A stretch of 5,027 bases of DNA, from NCBI GenBank assembly GCA_900555355.1, contig USKV01000127.1:1-5027 (forward strand), in the 5' to 3' direction. The notes beneath the pieces are model-generated. The model saw nothing but the letters and a program-made list of their open reading frames with translations, was not told the DNA's origin and did no database searches. Positions 1 through 4,919 of this stretch are shown here, one piece after another. The DNA is from an uncultured Collinsella sp. GTDB lineage: Bacteria > Actinomycetota > Coriobacteriia > Coriobacteriales > Coriobacteriaceae. A program made the position numbers and the translations under genes. The number at the start of each line of letters is the position of its first letter. The first letter of the stretch is position 1.

Positions 1-72
1 AATGACCTCTCCATGAAGGACAGCAAGGCGTTTCGCCGGGAGATCGAGAAAATCTGCAAGGAGGTGTTCTGA
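1..72 (+). CDS. C-terminal end of an unidentified protein upstream of a CpaF-like gene (5' partial)
   Basis: The first reading frame is open from base 1 and ends with TGA at 70-72, giving 23 residues that end in the charged stretch KAFRREIEKICKEVF. The stop overlaps the ATG of the next gene (TGATG), and the next gene's Shine-Dalgarno sequence lies inside this one, so the two are translationally coupled in one operon. In conjugative and Tad-type clusters a CpaF gene is often preceded by a CpaE/ParA-like ATPase or a SAF-domain protein. That context makes such a protein plausible here, but the visible residues carry no diagnostic motif, so I do not name it. Confidence 0.6.
   Translation, partial: NDLSMKDSKAFRREIEKICKEVF
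58..65 (+). promoter_or_regulatory. Shine-Dalgarno site of the CpaF-like gene
   Basis: AAGGAGGT is a near-perfect anti-16S match, six bases before the ATG at 72. It lies within the last codons of the upstream gene and fixes the start of the CpaF-like reading frame. Confidence 0.75.
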
Positions 73-770
73 TGCTTGGCGACAAGAGAAGCAATTCCAT
101 ATTTGCTGCGCACCCGGTCGCCGCCCCGGTGGAAGCCAGGCCAGAACCGGCCGAGGTGCATGATATCGCCTTTGAGGAGGATACCGGACGGTCCATCTTT
201 GCGGAAGCCAAGGTCGCCCCCAAGGCAAGCGAAGTCTTCTTCGCTCCCCAGGCCGAGGGGATGCCCTTCGGGGAGGTACTCAGTCAGGTGCAGTCCTACC
301 TCTCCGGCGCCTATGCCACCCTGATTACCGACAGCGGGGATGAGGCCAAGGAGCAGATGAAGCGCCGCATCGCCCGGTATCTGCAGGACAACCGAATGGC
401 TGTGGACGGCATGACGCAGGGCGAGCTGGTGGACGCTCTGTACACGGAAATGGCAGAGTACGGATTTTTAACCAAGTACATCTTCGCGGACGGCATTGAG
501 GAGATCGATATCAACTCCTGGCGGGACATTGAGATCCAGTATTCGGACGGTCATACCGCCAAGCTGGAGGAGCATTTCGATTCGCCGGAACACGCCGCCA
601 ACGTCATACGCCGTATGCTGCAGAACTCCGGCAAGGTGCTGGACAACGCCAGTCCCATCATCACCTCCCGTCTGGCCAAAAACATCCGTGTTTCGGTCAT
701 TAAGACCCCCGTGCTGGACGAGGACGCACTCGAACAGATCCTGGCTACCGGCGAGGTGCCCCAGGCTTAG
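72..770 (+). CDS. Truncated CpaF/TadA-like secretion ATPase, N-terminal part only, with a foreign C-terminal tail
   Basis: CpaF/TadA/VirB11-type proteins are cytoplasmic hexameric ATPases that power Tad pilus or conjugative secretion machines. This 232-residue product has a low-complexity N-terminus (about 1-65), then a helical region (about 70-135). Next comes the segment that precedes the ATPase core in CpaF: GIEEIDINSWRDIEI near 141-155, and SPIITSRLAKNIRVSVIKTP near 194-213, where family members read (S)SPxxxxRL...RV. After LDED (residue 218, base 725) a full protein would continue into the core with Walker A, Asp and His boxes and Walker B. Here a 14-residue tail ending GEVPQA follows and the gene stops. 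Family members usually run to 400 residues or more, so no ATP site is present and the product cannot work as the motor. The start is supported by a strong ribosome site and the TGATG overlap. Arginine codons include AGA, AGG, CGA and CGG, which are rarer in moaA and suggest another origin. Treat it as a pseudogene-like fusion left by deletion, element loss or mis-assembly. Confidence 0.72.
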   Translation: MLGDKRSNSIFAAHPVAAPVEARPEPAEVHDIAFEEDTGRSIFAEAKVAPKASEVFFAPQAEGMPFGEVLSQVQSYLSGAYATLITDSGDEAKEQMKRRIARYLQDNRMAVDGMTQGELVDALYTEMAEYGFLTKYIFADGIEEIDINSWRDIEIQYSDGHTAKLEEHFDSPEHAANVIRRMLQNSGKVLDNASPIITSRLAKNIRVSVIKTPVLDEDALEQILATGEVPQA

Positions 771-789
771 CGCATCGATAGCCAAATTG

Positions 790-829
790 AAGAACCGCCC
801 GGAAGCACGATGCCTTCCGGGCGGTTCTT
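790..829. terminator. Bidirectional intrinsic terminator between converging units
   Basis: A perfect 16-bp inverted repeat (790-805 paired with 814-829) closes an 8-base loop. The stem is GC-rich in its upper part and ends in AAG/CTT. On the + strand it is followed by ATTT, so the U-tract is TTCTTATTT. On the - strand the tail is TTCAATTT. It begins 19 bases after the stop at 768-770, and its other side coincides with a stop codon on the minus strand. It is therefore well placed to end transcription from both directions. Confidence 0.85.
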
Positions 830-941
830 ATTTGGACGGGGCAACCGGCACCGTGATCTGCGTCACGTAGGTTGCTGGGTCGTCGCTGATGATGCCGTCA
901 ATGAGAGCGATCTCGCGTTGCCCCGCTACGCTGCCAACTTG
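828..941 (-). pseudogene. Start-less C-terminal remnant of an unidentified gene
   Basis: On the minus strand, in a different frame from the MATE gene, 37 codons are open from just after a TGA (944-942) to a TAA at 830-828. The TAA abuts the stem of the terminator. The peptide reads QVGSVAGQREIALIDG, then IISDDPATYVTQ and ITVPVAPSK. It has balanced composition and strong G/C third positions (ATC, GAC, GGC, GTG, ACG), like the real genes here. It contains no ATG or TTG and only two late GTG codons, and it overlaps the last five codons of the MATE gene. It may be the surviving 3' end of a gene whose body was replaced when the MATE gene arrived. It is short enough that a chance open run cannot be excluded. 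I do not recognise the family. Confidence 0.35.
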
Positions 942-2272
942 TCAAAAGCCCCGCGTCGGTTGAGCACGGTAAACGCGACAACACAGATGACTGCCGACAA
1001 AATCGAACCGCACGGCGAGGCGATGCCCATGGGAAACAACGTATCGGAATAGGCGTTCGACAGCAGCCACGCGCCGGGCACGCGAATGAGCGCCACGGCC
1101 AGCACGTTGTGCGCAAAGCCGATGTAGCTCTTGCCATACGCAGCGAAAAAGCCGCTAAAGCAAATGTGGATGCCGGCAAAAATCGCGTCGAAAATGTAGC
1201 TGCGCATATAGCCGGTACCGGCGGCGACTACTGCAGCGTCCTTGGCAAAAAAGCCGATAAACGCCGGCGCCACTAGCCACATCAGCACCGTGATCAGGCA
1301 GCCGTACACCACCGAGATCGTCATAGCGTCCTTGAGCACCTGACGTGCACGATCGCCCTTGCCCGCGCCGGCGTTTTGCGCTGTGAGCGCGCTGACGGTG
1401 GCACCCATGGAACTCGGCACAATGAACAAAAAGCTGATCATCTTTTCGACCAGGCCCACGGCGGCGGCGTCGACGAGCCCTCGGTGGTTGGCGATGACGG
1501 TGATAAACATAAACGCTACCTGGATGCAGCCGTCCTGCACGGCCACGGGCACGCCGATCTTAAGAATGCTGCCGAGCACCTCGGGCTGGGGGCGCAGGTC
1601 GCTGCGCTTAACGTGGATGTTCGTGCGACGGCTCTTGAGCCACACGAGCGCGAGGGCAACGCTGGCTGTCTGCGCGGTCACCGTGCCGAGCGCCGCGCCC
1701 ACGGGGCCGAGCCCCATATGCCCGATAAACAGAAAATCGAGCGCGATGTTGATGATGCACGCCACGCCAATCACGTACATGGGCGAGCGCGAATCGCCCA
1801 GGCCGCGAAAGATGGCTGAAAGAATGTTGTATGCGGCGATAAACGGAATGCCGACAAAGCAGATACGCAGGTAGGCGGCAGTGCCTTCGACGGCTTCGGC
1901 GGGAGTGCCAATGAGCGCCACGATCTGCGGGCAAAGCGCGAGCAGGACAGCGGCCAGTACCACCGAGACACCCATAAAGAGCGTGATGGTATTGCCGATG
2001 GCGGTCTCGGCGCGGTCAAACCGGCGCGAGCCCACGGCGTGGCCGACGATGACCGTCGTTCCCATGGCCAGGCCCACGAGCGTCACGGTAATGATGTAAA
2101 GCGTCTGCGCGCCATTGCCCACGGCGGTGATGCCGGCAGCGCCGCTAAACTGCCCCATCATGTACAGATCGGCCATGCCGTAGAGCATCTGCAAAAAGTA
2201 CGAGAGCATATAGGGCAGGGCAAAGACCGCGATGGTCTTAAGGACATTGCCGCGTGTGAGGTCGTGTTCCAT
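926..2272 (-). CDS. MATE-family multidrug/sodium (or proton) antiporter
   Basis: This is a 448-residue inner-membrane exporter of the MATE family, which expels cationic drugs or metabolites in exchange for Na+ or H+. The length suits the usual 440-480 residues and 12 membrane helices in two six-helix halves. The N-terminus MEHDLTRGN followed by FALPYMLSYFLQMLYGMAD (about 17-35) is the classic MATE entry helix. Other family signatures are the loop IFRGLGDSRSP (154-164), then NIALDFLFI and GLGPVGAALGT (175-197). The second half begins near ILKIGVPVAVQDG and contains ALTAQNAGAGKGDRARQ, the counterpart of the AQNxGAG motif. The substrate cannot be read from sequence. The start is the ATG at 2272-2270. 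A longer frame opens at a TTG at 2383 behind an AAAGGAT, but that TTG lies upstream of the predicted promoter, and its extra 37 residues do not resemble a MATE N-terminus. The Shine-Dalgarno site before 2272 is weak. Transcription is divergent from the nuclease-like gene and convergent with the CpaF remnant. The upstream dyad suggests control by a MerR-type activator encoded elsewhere. Confidence 0.93.
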   Translation of the reverse strand: MEHDLTRGNVLKTIAVFALPYMLSYFLQMLYGMADLYMMGQFSGAAGITAVGNGAQTLYIITVTLVGLAMGTTVIVGHAVGSRRFDRAETAIGNTITLFMGVSVVLAAVLLALCPQIVALIGTPAEAVEGTAAYLRICFVGIPFIAAYNILSAIFRGLGDSRSPMYVIGVACIINIALDFLFIGHMGLGPVGAALGTVTAQTASVALALVWLKSRRTNIHVKRSDLRPQPEVLGSILKIGVPVAVQDGCIQVAFMFITVIANHRGLVDAAAVGLVEKMISFLFIVPSSMGATVSALTAQNAGAGKGDRARQVLKDAMTISVVYGCLITVLMWLVAPAFIGFFAKDAAVVAAGTGYMRSYIFDAIFAGIHICFSGFFAAYGKSYIGFAHNVLAVALIRVPGAWLLSNAYSDTLFPMGIASPCGSILSAVICVVAFTVLNRRGAFDKLAA

Positions 2273-2312
2273 GGGCGGGGCTTTCTGGCTGGGTTTGTTT
2301 ACGTACCAGTGT

Positions 2313-2343
2313 AGTGAAAACCCTATAACGATTGTAGAGTCAA
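2313..2343 (-). promoter_or_regulatory. MerR-type promoter/operator of the MATE gene
   Basis: On the minus strand a -35 box TTGACT (2343-2338) is followed after 19 bases by a weak -10 box TTCACT (2318-2313). An imperfect dyad fills the long spacer and overlaps the -35: arms ACTCTACAA and TTATAGGGT (7 of 9 positions symmetric) around a 3-base centre, 2340-2320. An overlong 19-20 bp spacer carrying a dyad that begins in the -35 box is the hallmark of promoters activated by MerR-family regulators, which untwist the DNA when they bind ligand. Initiation would fall near 2305, about 33 bases before the ATG at 2272. The layout is seen in the sequence; the regulator class is inferred. Confidence 0.55.
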
Positions 2344-2422
2344 GGTTTGTGTTGACAGTGGGGCGAAAATAGTCACGCTCCAAGCACGATCCTTTGGCCC
2401 TCTGCGCCCCTCACCTCGCCTC

Positions 2423-2487
2423 AAACCATCACAACATTCGACGTTTTTTGCCAAAAACGGGAAAAGCATCGAATGTTGTGATGGTTT
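2423..2487 (+). repeat. Structured palindromic repeat, copy 1 (59-bp core 2426-2484)
   Basis: Two perfect 19-base arms (2423-2441 and 2469-2487) enclose an inner hairpin with 7-bp stem CGTTTTT/AAAAACG and loop TGCC (2442-2459). Nine unpaired bases, GGAAAAGCA, follow on the 3' side (2460-2468). The 59-bp core recurs at 3668-3726 in the same orientation. This copy sits between the divergent MATE and nuclease-like genes, 102 bases before the latter's ATG. TTTTT follows the right arm (2485-2489), so this copy alone also looks like an intrinsic terminator on the + strand, although no + strand gene precedes it closely. It could be a REP-like or MITE-like element, an insulating terminator or a structured DNA target. 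Confidence 0.9.
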
Positions 2488-2572
2488 TTCTGCCGCTCGA
2501 CCGGGTGGAATCGCTTTCTTGCGCACGAAGGTGTGCGGACCCGTGGGCAGGGGAATAAGGTTGGTTATCCGA

Positions 2573-2584
2573 CTCCATTGGAGG
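2573..2584 (+). promoter_or_regulatory. Shine-Dalgarno site of the nuclease-like gene, inside a small dyad
   Basis: GGAGG at 2580-2584 precedes the ATG at 2589 by four bases, a slightly short spacing. CTCC (2573-2576) can pair with GGAG (2580-2583) across ATT and would cover the ribosome site. A four-pair stem is weak, so any effect on translation is speculative. The site supports the chosen start. Confidence 0.4.
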
Positions 2585-2588
2585 GCTC

Positions 2589-3626
2589 ATGGACCTGCCG
2601 ATCGTCCTGTCCCATAAGACTGCCTGGCTGTACCATAACGTGGCGCGCCCGTCCGAGCCGCTCTCGCGAGCAAGCAGCCTATACGATGAGGACTCGCTTG
2701 CTAACGAGGCGGAGCCGACCGCGGGCCTGCCCAAATTGGGGCTCGATGCCAAGGGGCTGAGGGCTTCAACGGCAGTTGGGATCGTTGCCGACTATCTGGT
2801 TTCGCTTGGTATTCCACGAGAAGAGCTCGATCATATCGATGCACTCGTCAACTTCGATTTTGAGCGCTCGACGCCGGCTGGATTTAGGTGTCACGTGTTT
2901 GGGGCGCCGGTACCTCCAGGCCATCTTATCGAGGTGGCAGAGGGCCTTCTAGTGGTTGATGAGGCCATGTGCTTTGTCCAAGCGGGTTCGTGGATGAGCG
3001 AGCCCGAGCAGTTGGAATATGGCTACGAAATCTGCGCCCGATACCATTTGAATCATCTGTCGACAGGCGATTATATCGAGATGGGGCAGAGGTATACCGT
3101 CGCCGATTTGATTGCTTATTGCAATGAGAACCGATCTCGTCAGGGGGCCATACGCGCAGCCGCCGTGCTCAAGCGCGTGCACGATGGCGCGCGGTCGCCC
3201 ATGGAGACGGCCACCGCAATCATGGTCGTAGCAAAACGTTCCCAGGGAGGGCTGGGATACGCCAAGATCGAGCTCAACCATCGGGTCGATGTTCCCAACG
3301 AGTTCAAGTATCTCGCAAAGGCCGGGTATTTCGAGATCGACGTATATGCGCCTGCGAGCGGTACGGGGATTGAGTACAACGGCTCGGACCATCTTGATAA
3401 ACAGCGCAGCGCGTCGGATGCGGAGCGTATGACCGTGCTGAGCGCGCTGGGCTTTAGGACGATCGTCCTCACCGGGACCCAGTTTGCCCATCAGCTGCAA
3501 TTGCACCGGGCGATGAACGCCATCGCACTCGCTATGGGTCTCAAGTGCGACCGAAGCGAAGCGTTCCAGAAACGTCAAAACGACCTGCGAGAATTCGTGA
3601 TTCGGCACTGGGACGGCGGCCTTTAG
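2589..3626 (+). CDS. Uncharacterised AbiEi-like protein with a DUF559/Vsr-like nuclease-fold C-terminus
   Basis: This is a 345-residue soluble protein with no signal peptide or membrane helix. The N-terminal part (about 1-200) begins IVLSHKTAWLYH and includes GAPVPPGHLIEVAEGLLVVDEAMCFVQAGSWMS (split here for reading as 105-120 and 121-137), then EYGYEICARY (143-152). This resembles the core of AbiEi-type or similar uncharacterised proteins I associate with Coriobacteriia, where SPE-LCFLQ and LGYELCG-type motifs occur. A linker with SPMETATA (203-210) and LNHRVDV (229-235) leads to a C-terminal domain (about 240-320). There, FEIDVYAP (D251), GIEYNGSDH (E262, N264, H268), DAER (D277, R280) and ALGFRTIVLTG follow the order of the DUF559/Vsr branch of PD-(D/E)XK nucleases: D, then E-x-D-G-xx-H, D-xx-R, and G-ϕ-x-V. 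Asn replaces the usual Asp at 264, so activity is uncertain. The gene lies between two direct copies of a 59-bp palindrome, ending 41 bases before the second. Nuclease, antitoxin-like regulator and repeat-linked protein are all possible roles; none is shown. Confidence 0.8.
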   Translation: MDLPIVLSHKTAWLYHNVARPSEPLSRASSLYDEDSLANEAEPTAGLPKLGLDAKGLRASTAVGIVADYLVSLGIPREELDHIDALVNFDFERSTPAGFRCHVFGAPVPPGHLIEVAEGLLVVDEAMCFVQAGSWMSEPEQLEYGYEICARYHLNHLSTGDYIEMGQRYTVADLIAYCNENRSRQGAIRAAAVLKRVHDGARSPMETATAIMVVAKRSQGGLGYAKIELNHRVDVPNEFKYLAKAGYFEIDVYAPASGTGIEYNGSDHLDKQRSASDAERMTVLSALGFRTIVLTGTQFAHQLQLHRAMNAIALAMGLKCDRSEAFQKRQNDLREFVIRHWDGGL

Positions 3627-3667
3627 GGGCGTTCTGGCCTTTCTACGGGGTGCCGTGGGCAGGCAAG

Positions 3668-3726
3668 CCATCACAACATTCGACGTTTTTCGTCAAAAAC
3701 GGGAAAAGCATCGAATGTTGTGATGG
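3668..3726 (+). repeat. Structured palindromic repeat, copy 2
   Basis: Perfect 16-base arms (3668-3683 and 3711-3726) enclose the same inner 7-bp hairpin CGTTTTT/AAAAACG (3684-3701), here with loop CGTC, and the same 3' bulge GGAAAAGCA (3702-3710). It matches copy 1 at 57 of 59 positions, and both differences lie in the inner 4-base loop. It sits in the gap between the nuclease-like gene and moaA, which run in the same direction. No U-run follows the right arm (TCTGTG), so it is a poorer terminator than copy 1, though the long stem could still block readthrough or protect the mRNA 3' end. Confidence 0.9.
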
Positions 3727-3813
3727 TCTGTGTTGAGGATGGGCTTGGGAAGTCCGTTTTGCTCGAAGCGACCTGTCCTGTCGTACGGGTGTCGGCATGA
3801 TTCTCTCGTGGGG

Positions 3814-3819
3814 TATTAT
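3814..3819 (+). promoter_or_regulatory. Possible -10 box for moaA
   Basis: TATTAT differs from the consensus at one position and lies 40 bases upstream of the GTG start, in an AT-rich patch that stands out from its surroundings. No convincing -35 box is found at 16-18 bases upstream, so the call rests on the -10 and position alone. The leader would be too short for a molybdenum cofactor riboswitch. Confidence 0.35.
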
Positions 3820-3845
3820 GTTTTCCGAAGAATAAAACGCCGCGT

Positions 3846-3855
3846 GAGGGGAGGG
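3846..3855 (+). promoter_or_regulatory. Shine-Dalgarno site that fixes the GTG start of moaA
   Basis: GAGGGGAGGG, four bases before the GTG at 3860, is the only good ribosome site near the 5' end of moaA. It selects this GTG rather than the internal GTG or ATG codons downstream. Confidence 0.65.
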
Positions 3856-3859
3856 CTGC

Positions 3860-4915
3860 GTGGACGGGTACGTGCAACATGACGGTTTTGGCCGCGATAT
3901 CAACTACCTGCGCATTGCCGTTACCGACAAGTGCAATTTCCGCTGCATTTACTGCATGCCGGCCGATGGCGTGGCGCCCCGTGCACACGACGAGCTGCTC
4001 AGCGCCGAGGAAATCGCCCGCTTTGTGCGCTTGGTAGCGGGGGAGGGCATTCGCCGCGTACGCCTGACGGGCGGCGAGCCGCTGGTCAGCCGCCGTATCA
4101 TCCCGCTTATTCGCGACATCCGCGCGATTCCGCAGATCGAGGACATCTCGCTTACCACCAACGGCGCCCTGCTGCCCAAGCTGGCACCACAGCTCAAAGA
4201 TGCCGGCCTTAACCGCGTTAACATCTCGCTCGACACGCTCGACCCCGATCTGTTTGGTAAGATCACGCGCCTGGGCCGGCTCGAGCAGACCATGGCGGGC
4301 ATCGACGCGGCACTGGCTTGGGGCTTTGAGCCCGTTAAGGTCAACTGCGTTGTGGTGCGCCGACTCAACCAGGATGTGGCGGCCCTCGCGCGGCTCACGC
4401 TCGATCGTCCCATCCACCTGCGCTTTATCGAATACATGCCCATTGGTGACGAGCGCACGAGCTCGCATTGCGCTGTGGATCCGCATGCTCCCGCGCTCAA
4501 TCCCGAGCTGTGGGATGCGAGCGATACCGTGCCGAGCGACGAGCTGCGGGCGCGTATCAATGCCGGGGCCGCCGCGGCGGGACTGGGCGAGCTCGAGCCG
4601 CTCGACATCAACGACGCTCCTGCCGGCGCGGGCCCTGCGCGCTACTGGCACTTTCCGGGCGCGGCGGGAACGGTTGGTTTCATCAGCGCCATGTCCAACC
4701 ATTTTTGCGCGAACTGCAACCGTCTGCGCCTGACGGCCGATGGCAACGTGCGTCCGTGCCTGTTCAGCGATGCCGAGTATTCGGTGCGCGACGCCCTGCG
4801 CCGTGGTGATGATATGCAGGTACTTTCGATTTGGCGCGATGCCGTGGCCCACAAACCGCAGGAACACGCGATAATTGAGGGCACGCAACGATTTATGTCC
4901 CAAATCGGAGGATGA
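3860..4915 (+). CDS. moaA: GTP 3',8-cyclase MoaA (molybdenum cofactor biosynthesis)
   Basis: MoaA is a cytoplasmic radical-SAM enzyme. It converts GTP to 3',8-cyclo-7,8-dihydro-GTP, which MoaC turns into cyclic pyranopterin monophosphate. All hallmarks are visible in the 351 residues. YLRIAVTDKCNFRCIYCMP carries the SAM cluster cysteines C25, C29 and C32. TGGEP (70-74) is the SAM-binding GGEP motif. TTNG and NISLDTL follow in the barrel. FCANCNRLRL ... VRPC supplies the second [4Fe-4S] cluster with C283, C286 and C300. Arg18, Arg288 and Arg290 match the GTP-phosphate-contacting arginines known from the Staphylococcus enzyme. The protein ends in Gly-Gly, as functional MoaA proteins do. A 28-residue linker (about 197-224) between IEYMPIGD and the PSDELRARI helix is some 10 residues longer than usual. 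The start is GTG with a strong ribosome site; the next gene follows after 4 bases. The product should be intact and active. Confidence 0.97.
   Translation: MDGYVQHDGFGRDINYLRIAVTDKCNFRCIYCMPADGVAPRAHDELLSAEEIARFVRLVAGEGIRRVRLTGGEPLVSRRIIPLIRDIRAIPQIEDISLTTNGALLPKLAPQLKDAGLNRVNISLDTLDPDLFGKITRLGRLEQTMAGIDAALAWGFEPVKVNCVVVRRLNQDVAALARLTLDRPIHLRFIEYMPIGDERTSSHCAVDPHAPALNPELWDASDTVPSDELRARINAGAAAAGLGELEPLDINDAPAGAGPARYWHFPGAAGTVGFISAMSNHFCANCNRLRLTADGNVRPCLFSDAEYSVRDALRRGDDMQVLSIWRDAVAHKPQEHAIIEGTQRFMSQIGG
4907..4911 (+). promoter_or_regulatory. Shine-Dalgarno site of the gene after moaA
   Basis: GGAGG lies within the last two glycine codons of moaA, eight bases before the ATG at 4920. This places the downstream gene in the same operon with coupled translation. 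Confidence 0.7.
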
Positions 4916-4919
4916 TCAT

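Noticed and set aside
2273..2383. A 37-residue N-terminal extension of the MATE protein from a TTG start at 2383, behind AAAGGAT
   Set aside because: The likely MerR-type promoter lies at 2343-2313, inside this stretch, and the extra residues do not fit a MATE N-terminus.
2522..2537. Small hairpin CGCAC/GTGCG upstream of the nuclease-like gene
   Set aside because: A five-pair stem of this kind is common by chance in GC-rich DNA and has no T-run or clear position relative to a promoter.
2949..3674. A 241-codon minus-strand frame opposite the nuclease-like gene
   Set aside because: The opposite strand carries recognisable motifs and a proper ribosome site; this translation shows no domain.
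2426..3726. CRISPR array
   Set aside because: There are only two repeats, they are 59 bp and palindromic throughout, and they are separated by a complete gene rather than short spacers.
2423..3736. Shared peptide strings (SQHS..., ECCDGL) in several open frames that cross the two repeats
   Set aside because: They arise because both frames read through the same 59-bp palindrome; none has a ribosome site or further protein features.
2419..3738. CCTCAA just before copy 1 and TTGAGG just after copy 2, as terminal inverted repeats or target duplications of a mobile unit
   Set aside because: Only six bases match, the spacing to the repeats is unequal (1 and 6 bases), and no direct target duplication is present.
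3727..3859. Molybdenum cofactor riboswitch upstream of moaA
   Set aside because: The gap after repeat copy 2 is 133 bases, the likely leader is only about 35 bases, and no matching multi-stem fold is evident.
3671..4903. A 410-codon open frame on the minus strand, antisense to moaA
   Set aside because: It mirrors moaA, whose GC-rich third positions keep the opposite strand open. Its Arg/Ala/His-rich translation has no family features and it runs through repeat copy 2.
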